This document shows, piece after piece, positions 49,851 through 62,040 of a DNA stretch of 64,000 nucleotides. Numbering within the stretch: position 1 is the first letter of the stretch; each line of letters begins with the position of its first letter. The translations under genes were made by a program, and so were the position numbers. The notes under the pieces are model-generated. The model searched no databases. It saw only the letters and a program-made list of their open reading frames with translations, and had not been told where the DNA came from. Where the stretch lies: NCBI GenBank assembly GCA_964304625.1, contig OZ199838.1:14012001-14076000 (forward strand). The letters run 5' to 3'. The DNA is from Kudoa neothunni. Its lineage: Eukaryota > Cnidaria.

Positions 49851-51650
49851 TTAACCTTCTAAGTAACATGGGGTGAAAAAAAGATCCCAGATTTTTATTT
49901 GTTATTTCAATACTATATAATTCAGTAATTCCAAAAATAAAGGAAGACTTAAATTTAAGAGTAGCTTCATGTCGAAAAATGACAAATACTTAAAATCAGT
50001 CTTAGCGCGGAAACCTTGTTTTAGTGGCGATGGAGTATTTTTTAGCAAGTAGCGATGATAGCATCGATGAATCTGAACCCGATACATTGGATTTGGTATA
50101 TACAAGGGGGTCTGATAGTGAAGACGTTGAAGATGAATCCATGATTTGCGAATATGTTGATTCCCTCGCTGATAAAAATAATAATTTGTGGAGCGTCGTG
50201 AAACAGAGAAAAACAAAAGATGCAGCGGAAAACATGGTAAATTTTAAATAAGGTGTGACTCCATACGCCACTTCAAAGAATTTCTAATATCGCTGGATGT
50301 TTTCAACATTTTTCCCCCTGGAAATAATGAACAAAATCATCGAATTTACCAACCAATATGGAAATACTCATTATGGGAATAAATGGGAAAACGTTGACGT
50401 TGCTGAACTAAATGGCTTTATTGGATGTATCTTATATATGGCTATCCATAAGATCGACAAGAATCATTAGTTGATTTGTTTAGTTCTACTGAAGGCAGGC
50501 AAATATACAAGGAATTATTTTCTCTGCGAAGATTTAGGCAATTAACCAGAGCGATCCATTTGATGACACAAACACAAGAGAGCAGAGAAAATTACTGGAT
50601 AAATTTTGCCCCATTAGAGAGATCTGGGATATCCTTGGGTAAATATTGCGAGCAAAAGTTATAATTCAGGGTTTGATGTGTGTCTTGATGAACAGTTGGT
50701 ATCCTTTAGGGGTAACTGCTCCTTCAGGCAATATATAAAGAATAATCCTGCGAATTACGGGTTAAAAATTTTTTTACTGGTAGATCCACAAACTTCGTAT
50801 GTATTAAATATAGATGCATATATTGGTAAAAAATGATCGACTAATGCCAAAGTTCATGGTGTTGGTAAGAATATTGCTCCCCAAATTAATTGAAAATCTA
50901 ATTGGTTCAGGATGCAATTTGGTTTGCGATAATTATTTTACATCGATTCCCTTGGCTGATGAATTGATCAAAAGAAGAATGACTGTAATTGGTACAATTC
51001 GTAAAAACAAACGAGATGTACCACCATTCCTACTCCCTAATAGAAGAACCTCGGTGAATGAATCAAAATTTGTTTTCAATGGAAAGAAAATGTAGGTATA
51101 GTTCACTCCAAAGAAAAATAAGAACGTCCTCCTATTGTGTTCATCTAACCATAACACAAAAATTTCTAGAATATTTCCTCATAAGCCAAAATGTTATCCT
51201 ACAGTATAATGCTACTAAAGGAGGCGTTGACACTGTGGACCGTATATTGGCGTCGGTTTCAGTGAGACGATTCACCCAGAAGATGGCCGTTAGTTGTGTT
51301 TTACATGATTGATATCTCACTTGTAAATGCGTTTGTAGTTTACAAGGAGATATTTAACGAACCAAATATTAAAAGAAGAGACTTTTTTTGAAAAAGTCGC
51401 TTTTGAATTATCGGAACCATTAAACATCAGGAAGAACAAAATTCCATAGTTAATAAAGCGTACAAGTTCCATAAATCCTCGACATTCCGTTCGAAAATAT
51501 TGCAAAAAAAGATGTATCTGGTGTCATCGGAGACAAAGATAAAAAAAAACGACCATCAAATGTGATCTATGTAAGCGTCCATGTTGCAAGGAACATACAA
51601 CTTTATTCTTACAAAGATTGTTCTTTATAGTTATTTATAGCATGAATTTT
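49851..51650 (+). mobile_element. piggyBac element with nearly recognisable transposase
   Basis: TTAACCTTCTAAGTAACATG at 49851 is the left end, shared with the element at 20267-21626; the right end was not found. Transposase pieces run left to right: an acidic N-terminus from 50030 (MEYFLASSDDSIDESEPDTL), NGFIGCILYM-like text, DEQLVSFRGNCSFRQYIKNN with NYGLKIFLLVD near 50690-50790 (first catalytic Asp), LVCDNYFTSIPLADEL near 50918-50965 (second Asp), IGTIRKNKRDVPPF, GVDTVDRILA near 51222, and a C-terminal Cys-rich CKRPCCKEHTTLF near 51568-51606. Several frame changes and stops mean it is no longer functional. Confidence 0.85.
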
Positions 51651-52500
51651 AATTAGTTTGTTCACAAGATTAATGTTAGTTTATTACAGTTGTTCAATTA
51701 TTTTCTATATATCAGATAATTTTTAAACTTAACTTATTTACTCCTAAACAATGGAATTAAAATAGAAATTATTGAATGAAATGAACGCCTGTGTAGTTTG
51801 CTGAATCACGTTTAGATAGCCAATTTTACATTATGAAAATAGAATAATTTATTTTTGTTTCAATAAATCACTTTATAGTTTATGGATTTTTTATATTTTA
51901 TAACGATTTAGGAGGAGATTCTACAAACAGTCATTTTAAATTTTCGGCAATCGCGCGTTATGTTGACAATATGCATGTGCGCACATGAGCGGAAAAATTT
52001 AAAACGTGGAAATAATATGGGAAACCTACAAATTTTACAATTTTATTTCATTTTAGTTAGTAAATAATCTAAGAATGTGAAATCTGCAAAAAATACAATC
52101 GTATTCATTAAAGTTTTTTAATCTTTTTCAAATTCTATAATTATGTCTTAAAATATTAAATTTAAATTTATCGTCGTATGATTGCAATTTTTTCCACGAA
52201 TACTGATTCATACTTAATGTCTAATATAGATCAATATGCTCACAATTAATTGCCTCATAGTTCAAGATATATTTGAAATAACGTTTAAATTTTCTAATAA
52301 CGTGCAACAATGTTTATTGAATAATTATGTAATCGTTTCACGTCAAACAATCGAATATACTGTTATTCAATATCGTAAATATTAAAACCTTGAATGGCAT
52401 AATCTGAATAAAATACGTTATTAAAAATATAAATACTAATGCCGGACATTAAAAAAATTTTGTTATTATTCAATGTTTACAGGGTTTCAATAAGATCAAA
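51651..52500. other. Intergenic, no gene seen
   Basis: AT-rich spacer. The missing right end of the piggyBac element should lie near its start but I could not see it. A repeat shared with 29845-30170 begins soon after, at about 52540. Confidence 0.35.
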
Positions 52501-52651
52501 TAATCTGTAAAAACGAAAAAACTCCCAAGAACTCAGGATGACCATAAAAATCCCAAGATCTTTGGGGGAAAACCCCAGCCCTGTGTGTGCCCTTAAGTAC
52601 ACATGTGCGATAAAATCTTTTCCTTATAGAGAGCCATGTAAAAATTTTAAA

Positions 52652-54344
52652 ATAATGGTAAAGTATGTGACTCCAGGAAAACACCATCTTTCGTCCGTTT
52701 TTTCTTTTACGATCATCAATTATTGTATTTTCTATCACGCTCACTCAGACTCAGAATAAACACGCGCGGCCGTTTAGGTCCGACCGTAAAACAATATAGA
52801 GGTTGCTTAACAAGGCGGTGAAGCCGCCATTAATTTATATATTAGTTATAATCTCCAACATCAATAATAAATTAAAAGATTACTGTGTGCAAATATTGAG
52901 CTCAAATAAATTGCTTCTAAATTTTTGCCTAATTCCTCTTGGACTACAGTCGAATACATGTATAATCCGCGTCGTTTTGCAATAAACACCGAAAAATAAC
53001 TGATTATTTCCTTATTTCCTCATTTCGTAAATTATCCAAAATTTCTATTTTATATTATTTTTAATAAAGACGATATTAAATTTTTCTGTGTTTATTTGCC
53101 ATGTGTAAATCGCAATAATGGAGCTTTTAGGTTTAGAGGGGATGATGACTTTTTCTGTTTAATTAATGATTATGATAGGTTATTTTACAAATTAGTAACA
53201 AAGGGTTACCTTAAAGCTGCTACAAAAAGATGTTTTAATTGTTGGAATTTCGAAACCTGTACTTTAAAAAAGAGAAAATTACTTATCTTCTGCGGAATGA
53301 CAACTTGAGGTAGCTAAGGTGAAAAACTAGTGTTTCCCCTTGAAACGGTATTTTATCTCTAGTATGGCTTCCGTCGGTTTAACAAATAAATTAACGAAAA
53401 TAAAAGATATGTTCATTTAGAAAATGCTATACTAAAATTTGTAAGAAAATTTGAGTGAGTGAATCTTTATAAAACTGGCCGTACGTCTAATACATTGCAT
53501 AACACTTAAGCTGCGTGTCAACAGCATGGAAGTAGTTCCAAAGAATGATTTTAGCGTAACATAAAGATTAAAATTATAAATTAATTCATTTCAAAGTTTA
53601 ATTATGCATTATAACAATAATGAAACATTACTTTATTAAAACAAATATTTTTGTCCCAACAAAATAATTTTTTAATGTACATTAATTGTACACTTTGTGT
53701 TGATTTTATAAGATAAATAGGTAAATATACGATTTATTATTTGAAAAGTTTTCCAATTTAATATCTACAGATAAATAAAGTACGTATTGAAATATTTTTA
53801 ATTAATAACTTTTTTCGATTTTATAACCAAAAATCTCAATGTACGATCAAAATAATTATCGTTAGTTTCAATTTCGTAAGTAATTAGTGTATAAAAATTA
53901 CTTCACTATTAACAATGTATTAATAAAAATGTATCAACTAAAATGAACAATTATATATGTTACTAAATGGTTTAAAAGTTAATTTGACATTTAGAAATAA
54001 AGATAGATGACACATTATTTCTTAATATTAGACAAGCTTATTTAGAAGATTTACTAGATTAACTTTGGTACATGAATATTAGGATATTTTAAATAATTGT
54101 AATAATATACTAATTAGTATAAAATAAGCAAATAATCAGGCATTTTTCGGTGTTTATTGCAAAACGACGCGGGTTATCCTTGTATCCGACTGTAATCGAA
54201 GTGGAATTAGGCAAAAATTTGGAGATAATTTATTTGAGCTCAATATTTGCACTCAGTAATCTTTTAATTTATTATTGATAATCGTAAAAGGAAAAACGGA
54301 TGCAAGATAGTGTTGTCCTGGAGTCACATACTTTACCATTATCC
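52652..54344. repeat. Large inverted repeat with ~1.1-kb spacer
   Basis: The left arm (52652-53007) and right arm (54131-54344) are inverted complements. Shared text includes GGTAAAGTATGTGACTCCAG, AAATATTGAGCTCAAATAAA and CGTCGTTTTGCAATAAACAC. The left arm is about 140 bp longer owing to the insert at 52721-52858. The spacer (53008-54130) holds only AT-rich DNA and a short open stretch at 53096-53308 of unknown nature. It could be a foldback element or a pair of oppositely oriented copies of one repeat. Confidence 0.7.
52721..52858. mobile_element. 138-bp insert in one arm of the inverted repeat
   Basis: Comparison of the arms shows extra sequence present only on the left. It is bracketed by CATCAAT at 52714-52720 and 52859-52865, consistent with a 7-bp target duplication. 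The insert is GC-rich in the middle, with CGCGGCCGTTTAGGTCCGAC and a hairpin GGCGGTGAAGCCGCC near 52814-52828. It has no clear terminal inverted repeat. Its class is unknown. Confidence 0.5.
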
Positions 54345-54365
54345 TGTTAGTCGCTATGTTTATAG

Positions 54366-55368
54366 TACAGTAAGTAACCAATTTCACGCACTTTTTAAAA
54401 TCCTATTAGTTAGAATATTGATTGGTCATTGTTCATATAATGTTTCTTGTAGTATTTCAATCAACATTTTTACAAAAATTATTTTAAAAAGTTGCTAAAT
54501 AATGGAACTAAAAGTCACGTGACAGACAATTCACGCACTTTTTTCCGGGTATTTCTTGTTTATTATTTAGTTACGTTAATATTTAATGCCAAAAAACGCC
54601 TAAATTGTATCTATTGTCAAATAGTACAATATTACTAATTATTATGAAAGTCTTCCATTTAATGACCAAAAAACTGTCATTGCATCACATTTAAAATATC
54701 CATAATATCGACTCCTAATGGCATCCTAGAGATGAAAAATAAAATAATCAAAACCTATGAATGTTTGTAGAATCTAAAAATAGAAATTATTTGCATGTAG
54801 GACAATTTAATTCTGTTGATGAAGATGCATATGAGTGGATTAGGTTGACACGAAGCAAAAAGATTAAAGTAAGCGTCATCACGATAATCGTCAAGAGAAA
54901 TCAATTAGCCAAAGAAAAAGGTTTACTTTTATGTGCAATTCGTTGAGGGTTTCGTTGTTTTAAAAAAGGTCCAACATTAAAAAATCAAATTTTATTAGCT
55001 AATCTGCTAATGCTACACCTGAAACCATTTCAGAGCAGACCAATCAAATCAGGACATTCTTCAAAAGATACTCTGAAGATTTTATTTACAATGTAGACGA
55101 AACTGCCTTATTCTACTGATAGCAACTGGAAGAATATTTCATAAATCGTTGGAAAAATATTTTTGTGATGTTAACATTTCTCGAGTTTTAATTGTCGTTT
55201 AAAAATTAATATATAGTTAATTAGTCGTTATAAACGCAATTTAATCATTAAATGTCAATTTTTTCAGAAATAATTGCGTACGCACGTGCGTGAAAATGGA
55301 CGTGACCAGTTTTACTCACTTTCTGTCTTGGTCCTCAAGGGACTACGTGAAATTGGTTGCTTACTGTA
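54366..55368 (+). mobile_element. pogo-like DNA transposon, decayed
   Basis: The element is bounded by TA with 20-bp-plus terminal inverted repeats: CAGTAAGTAACCAATTTCAC at 54368 and its inverse with one mismatch ending at 55366. Internal repeats of TTCACGCACTTTTT lie near the left end and related GTGCGTGAAA near the right. Transposase traces on the plus strand include a CENP-B-like segment (EDAYEWIRLTRSKKIKVSVI and KRNQLAKEKGL, 54761-54946) and KRYSEDFIYNVDETALFY near 55060-55120, which carries the first catalytic Asp of the pogo/Tigger DDE domain. The rest of the catalytic domain is missing, so it is an internally deleted copy. Confidence 0.75.
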
Positions 55369-55734
55369 GTATTCAGGGAAAATCTTTCTTCCACATCAAA
55401 TATCTTCATTGTTTCAAATTTAGCATTTAATTTATTTTCTAATTTTTGATAATATTTCATAAATTTAAATTTTGGGATAGAATTAGGATTTTTTATCATT
55501 TGTAGATGCACTAGTCAAGATTGAGACAATATGTTACTAATGTTATAAGGTTTACATATTTAAGTTAAATTTTCTAAACTATGAATAATGTACGTTTCAT
55601 TGTGATATTGCACACGAGCCATAAGTCACCGCATCTCAAAAACTAATGTGCTGCCGAAAAAATCAAAAAATAATCAAACCAGAATATTAGAATGAGATGA
55701 AATGCTAAAGAAAGTGTCCATGCACAACGGTGCC
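55369..55734. other. 3' flank of eIF5
   Basis: AT-rich spacer into which the eIF5 transcript would end. No canonical AATAAA is obvious close to the stop codon. Confidence 0.3.
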
Positions 55735-57319
55735 TTATATATCATCAATATCGATATCGGAACTTTCATCATCGCCAGTGTTTTGCTCTGGAACGGCATG
55801 TAGAGAATTTGCCTTAATCGTTTCACCTGACGAACCGTAAACAACACCATTCGAATGAGAGTTCGGCGTGTTGGCGGAGCTATTGGGATTTGGATGATCC
55901 GAAGGCTCAACCGATGTTAGTGCTTCAGTCCTGGTGGTACCATTACGATTTCTGGAACTATTAGCAACAGGCTGAGCCAGCTGCTGCTCTTGTTCGTCTT
56001 CACTATCGGAAGATGACTCTTCTTCTGCATTCTTAAGCCAGTCCATAAACTTGAAAGCTGCTGCTTTGATTCTGACCGAAGTTTCCTTTGACACAAACCT
56101 TGAAGACCTTTTAGAGTCCCAATGCAAGAAAACCTCTTCATCAATAATATCAGCTTCAAATAATATCTTGAAGATGATTGGAACTTTGTCAATCAGTTGA
56201 TCGATGTAGAGTTCGATAATACGCTCGACTGAAGCAAGCAGATACTTTTGAACTTTCGGTTGATCGGCGCAGAAACGTCGAAGAAATTTATGATGTTGTG
56301 ACAACTGTCTAACTATGTCACTATCAAATATCAGGTTTGAAATGGAGAAGATAGCTTTGTGTTCGACATCTAGGCGTCTCACTTCGTTTACAATGTCATC
56401 CAAGTGATTGTCAAGGTTTTTGTCTATAGAAAGTTTTTTTTTGGACAAAATCTCGAAGAATTTCCAACTTCTCATGCATGGGTTTGTCTGTATCGGCATT
56501 AATTGTCAACGAACGTAGATGAGCAGAGAGCATAAGCTGACGCTCTTTAACGGCGGCCTCACTCACATCTGCATTCCATTGACAGTCATCAGCATCGTCC
56601 TCAGCTGGTGGATCGGCGTTGTTGGTTTCAGGTGCAACTGAGCTGTTTTCAAACATGGATACTTCATTTGCATCGGGATGATCGGCAGACTTTTTCTTTT
56701 TGGGGGAAGATTTGGATGATTTTTTCTGATTGGGTTTATTTTTGGCATTTGTTGTCGGTGGATTTTTGAGGATGTAGGCGGATGAACGATGAGTAGTCGA
56801 CACTTTGCTGCTGTGACCGCATGCTATGCATCTCATTGAAATAGTTTCCTTTTTTGCCAACACAGATAGAACTGTCTCAGGATTGGAACAACTATCACAC
56901 AGCACGTATCTCTCAATAAAGGTATCGAGAATATTTTGAAGTTTATCAGCGTCATGAGCTCCATTTACGATGTAGCGATCATTTTTAGGATCGGAAATTG
57001 TTTGCGCCCCAAGCTCACACCCAATATACTTCAAGGGATCTTAAAGAAAATACATTAAATGATAAAAATCAAGTTATCATACAAAGAGGCGGTCTATTCA
57101 AAGCTTTAGACACTTCAACCAAGTTAGGAATAACGGTCTTGATACCATTTCCTCTGCCTTCAACCTAAAACCAACAATTGTAAACTGACAACCAACAACT
57201 AATTTCGAGATAACGTCTATTTCATCAATAAAACTAACACATACTTTTGCCTGTATTCTAGGCATTTTATAACGATAATAGCTATCAGTAACCTTACGGT
57301 TAATGTTTACTGTGGTCAT
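55735..57319 (-). CDS. EIF5: Translation initiation factor eIF5
   Basis: GTPase-activating protein for eIF2 in the 43S/48S complex. Exons 57319-57245, 57164-57083 and 57039-55735 (introns 80 and 43 nt) give about 486 aa, human 431. The start gives [20 protein letters not shown] with Arg16 at the position of the GAP arginine finger. Then come [47 protein letters not shown] and a zinc ribbon (CDSC...CIAC). A Lys/Ser/acid-rich linker leads to the W2/HEAT domain ([30 protein letters not shown]). The tail ends SSDIDIDDI, as in other eIF5. One frame break exists: nine A (minus strand) near 56433-56441, where eight would keep FVQKK and LSIDKN in frame. In an essential single gene this is most likely a consensus error. 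Confidence 0.93.
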
Positions 57320-59552
57320 TTTATACAATTAGTTCCGTTTTGGCGGTTAAAATAATCATATATGTAGAAGATAGAGTTTGTGTTAGTATCGATAAATCGT
57401 GTACGATGCAATAGAGACACTGGTTAGTATTTTGTATCTATTGTTGATAGTTTTGCACTAAAATATCAATTTATATCGTTACAGCTCACCTCTGAACAAA
57501 ACGAATCACCTAAAAGCAAGTTTACTTCTTATTGCAACTCATGCAAGCCAAAACAAGCCTAAGCACTCGAAGAGTAATTATTGTGCTAACGAGAGTTTCC
57601 GAAAAATTGGTTCTAATTGATAGCCTTATTCCTCAGAATAATTTAATTTAAATATTATTTACTATTTATAAAGGGTTTTCGAATAAATTACATCACCTTG
57701 TTAGTACAAGTTTGAGCCATTATGAGTGATAATCTTTAAATCGGATTAACAACCACTCACAATTCGTTATCTATCTAGGTGTGAACCCTATTATCATGCT
57801 TGTATAATTTTTCTTAGGAAAATCAGAAGATTTATTGATTGGAGAAATACCATTTATACTCACCTTGGATTACGAGTTTTTAATCTACTTAATCGCACAA
57901 TTGATACCTAAGACCTCATTCGTACTTATCTCAGAATGATTCTATTCTTCGAATAATTAGAATGAAGGCGCAGTTAGCTTCATTATTGAATTGATCAATA
58001 GTTTAGCTATTTATAACTCTTGTGTGCTATTGTAATATACGTTCCTCGATGTCGCAATGTTTCGATATTTATCGTATATTATTATTCAACTAATGTCAGC
58101 CTTATAACTAGGGTGGATGGAATTATCATATACGTTGAATCTCATTGTATAAATCATATTTTATAAATCTCGTTTACATTATATATAACACATTATTTAT
58201 GTATTTACTTTGGTTTGTTAGATAATAATCTTCACGCTGTATTAGATAATTGACTTTTCGTTAATCCTAAAATAGTGGTTTGAGCTCCCTTCAAATTAAA
58301 AAAGGTTTCCTGACAGTGTTATAATTATAAGGGGAGGTTTCCTGTTGTTGAGAATTATTCTTTGTGTGTCTGATATTCTTGTTCGGTCCAGCTGTCCCCA
58401 TGTAGCCTCTAATTGTTTTCTGTGTCTGTTTGACCGCTATACAATGATACAATGCATAGTTAACTTTGCGGCCTAACTGAATAGTGTCTTTCGCTATATT
58501 CTAATTCTAAGCACATTAGACAACTGATTATGTGGGATTGGCGATTTTTCACAGCCCCCGAAACCCTTCTGTAAACATCATCTCAGAGTTTTATAATTTT
58601 GATAATATGTAGTATCGCAATAAAATATAAATTAATCAATTTCTAAAAAATTTAACTTCAATATGTAAACTTGATAACATTAGTAATATATTATCTCAAT
58701 TTAACTTTATAGGAATTGAATTATCAATAGTTTTTATGCATTTTATGAGTCTTGCGCAATTATAGCTCGTGTGTAATGAATATTCTTCGTAACAAAGAAA
58801 ATTATGGCTTGTGCATCAACAAGTGATAATAAATCCTAATTCTATCCTGAAATTTTAATTTTTTCGCAATATTCTCAAAAAGGAGCGAATAAATCAAATA
58901 ATAAACTTGAAACAATGAAGATAATTGGCGTAAAAGAAAGATCTACTTTGAATACTATTATAAACATAAAGACGAGTTCTTTTAACATTATAAAGATTGC
59001 TCTGTTCCAAAAATTGAACAACTCTCAAAGGGAGAAAATATTTATACTGATCTATAGGTGAAAGAGTGAACTGAATTGAATTGACGAGAGCAAAAAAAAT
59101 AAAAGATTCTGAATAAGTTTCTATCAGTAAAGCTAATTGATTCCTTATGATAGCTCGCAATCAATACATGTATCTACTAATTAGTTTATGGTTATATAAA
59201 AAGATTTAACATTTCAGAACATCATTTTTCGGTAAATCTTCAAATTATAAATCATGTTGCATTAAAAATTACCTCAAATATTAAACTAAATACGTATGCT
59301 GATTGGTCCAAATATAATCTAATTTTTTATTTGTTTATTTCGCGTGGGCGAGAGTTATGCCGAGCGTAATTATGCCTCGTGCGTAATGATATTGATTTTC
59401 CTTTTGATTATGAACGACTCATAAGTCACTGTATATGCGAAATATATGTTTATATAGAAATTTGATATTTGTTGCAAGAATATTTAATTTCGTTATACAC
59501 TCATGCGATGGATGAGACTTTATTTGTCTCAATGAAGTTATAGATAACTGTC
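57320..59552. other. Intergenic, no gene seen
   Basis: More than 2 kb of AT-rich DNA upstream of eIF5. No coding, RNA or repeat boundary could be supported. Confidence 0.4.
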
Positions 59553-61267
59553 TTAACCTTCCAAGTGCTACGAAAATTACTATACACTTGGTATCTTTGG
59601 GGACCTGTATGATCCCACAATTTTCTTACATTATTTTAATTTAAATATATTGAAAAACTTTTCGATAAAATTTAAGAGAAATCTATCGTCGAATTCGTAT
59701 CGAATTTCGAAAAAACATATAAACGAGAAGATCGATTTGTCTGTAATTGTTAAAATTTCCCTTTATTTATATTTTATTTATTTCATTATTTTGTAACTCA
59801 CATTAGCTAAATGTTAAATGAAACTACACTTTATATGTGTGAAAATAATCTCATTTTAGTAAAATTTAGTTTTTACCAATGTAGTAAATAATGCGTATAT
59901 TGTTTGGACAAAATGATTGTAAAATCATAAATATTAGAATAAATTACTTAAAAATGACAGAATGTAAGATATTATGACCAACAGCGTGTGAACAAACTAA
60001 AATAATAATAAATGGAAAAGACATACGTATATCGAACAGAAAGATTAGATTAATAACCAAGAAAGTCTAGTTCCGAGTTTCCCCGCCTTTTCCAAAAGTA
60101 TTGGGTTTTTTAACTTAAACCATTTACAACTTTCAATCAAACTTCCTGTCACATTAAAATATGAAAGTCATTAATATACATTTCTTTTCGCATAAAACAT
60201 AAAATTTATTAGATTAGATCTAACTTAATTTATCGATTGACCTTGAAAATTAACTTTTTAATTCTTCATTTCGTCCAACTCACATCAAGAAAAACTTTAA
60301 TGTATACGGGGCTTATAAACCGAAAATAAATAATTTATATATAAAATGATCAATAATACATTAGGTTAAACTGAAAAAAGGGGAGATCGTGGTTATAAAT
60401 GAGAAATGATTGGGATTAAAACCATTTCGGTTCTTCTGGGATAGAGACCGTTACATGTTATTATTTATATTTATATCATTATTCGTGCGTTTGGTATTGT
60501 TATATGATATTCATAGTCATTTAAAAATAATCTACATCAAAAATCGAGGTATTTATTTCAATGTGTGCCACATTGTCCAATTATTTCACCATTATCCATG
60601 TCACATCAATGCTCAGGGTTATCGACGACCCGCTAGAGCTGTTCATTAGGTGTTCAAAAATTTCCATTCCCACAAAAATTCTTCCAAGTCTCACAGGTGG
60701 GTCGTGATTATTATGTTAAGAAACACTCCCCCATACGATTCGGATTTCTCTGCAGTCCAGATAGCATTATATTTGTCGTAATGCAAAGTTCAATTAATGA
60801 CAATTTATCAGAATTAGAATCCGATGAATCTGACTCAGGATTACTACATTGAGTAAAATTGAAAATTTCACCACAGTCACTCTTAAAATCTGTGGAATAT
60901 TCTTCGTCAAAACCATCCATCACTCTAAACTAGTCTATTTCGCTGCCAGTTGAATGAATTCGGGGATTTTTTGTCTCATTTCCTCTTTATTTTATCGATA
61001 GAATTTTATATAACTTTGAATTGTGGTACTTACAATTTTTCCACATTATTTAATGGAAAAAACCTGGGGTAATATATGACTCCAAAAGCACTACCCGTAA
61101 AAAGTACGCATATCTTATTATTAATTTAGATAATTAAAAACATTTTTCTCGCATTGCATTAAGCATTTGTTTTCGGGAGAATAGATGTAATATCAGACAT
61201 CGTCGACTGCAAATAATACATTAAAAATACATTACAATATGACCCCCAAACGCGCTCGGAAAGTTAA
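59553..61267 (-). mobile_element. piggyBac-type element with N-terminal transposase remnant
   Basis: Bounded by TTAA (59553-59556 and 61264-61267). The termini TTAACCTTCCAAGTGC and, inverted, TTAACTTTCCGAGCGC match at 13 of 16 positions. Subterminal dyads are GGGGACCTGTATGATCCC near 59608 and GGGGTAATATATGACTCC near 61067. On the minus strand 60923-60711 reads an acidic segment (MDGFDEEYSTDFKSDCGE, NPESDSSDSNSD) like piggyBac transposase N-termini. No catalytic core remains. Confidence 0.7.
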
Positions 61268-62040
61268 TGTTGTAAATTTAACGAAGTATTTTCTTATCTT
61301 ATTTTTTTATAATAACCTCATTAACATTTTAATTATTATTGATTTAATGTTTTCGTTAAAATATCACATGTATTAGTCAAACTGGTAATATACTCATTGA
61401 AAGAAAACTGAAATTTCTTTAACAAAAAAGAGTTATTTTCTTTTTATATTTATCTTAAATATCTTAACAAATGTAGATCAATTTAAACTTAGATACATGT
61501 TGGTCTATTTATAATCACGCAAGCGCAACGACGTAATTATAAGCTTGAAGTCCAAAACGAGGAACTTAGGCTAATCAATTCATTCACAAATCTGTTATCA
61601 TTTAATTTTCAAATTTAGTAATTATAGAGTATGACTGTTAAACCTTTTCATGATATTATAATATATAGAACATTCATGGGTTCAGATCATATACTTTAGA
61701 AATGAACAAAAGACCGATTATCTACTATAATGAGAATAATGGACCGCAAAAAATTAATATTTCTACAAAAATATTAAAGTTTTTAAAATAAAAATTATAA
61801 AATCGGGCCAGCGGAGTAACTAATCACGTACATTTGTTTTCAGAAATAAATCCAACCCACTTTTATTAAACACCAATATGGTGACAAGTATTCAACTTGA
61901 GGCACGAAAGTAACTATATTTTACAAAATTACTCAAACAAATTTTTTCGCGCGATCCAATTTAACAATTTTAACCAACCATCAAACTTTTTGATGTCGTA
62001 CGAATATCGCCGAACGTATACGATCGGCGTCTGACACATT
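61268..62040. other. Region upstream of eIF4A3
   Basis: AT-rich spacer with no gene. The last part is the presumed promoter and 5' UTR of eIF4A3. Confidence 0.35.

Noticed and set aside
53096-53308. Short open frame in the spacer of the inverted repeat
   Set aside because: Cys-containing but matching no family I know, and located inside a repeat structure; coding function unsupported.
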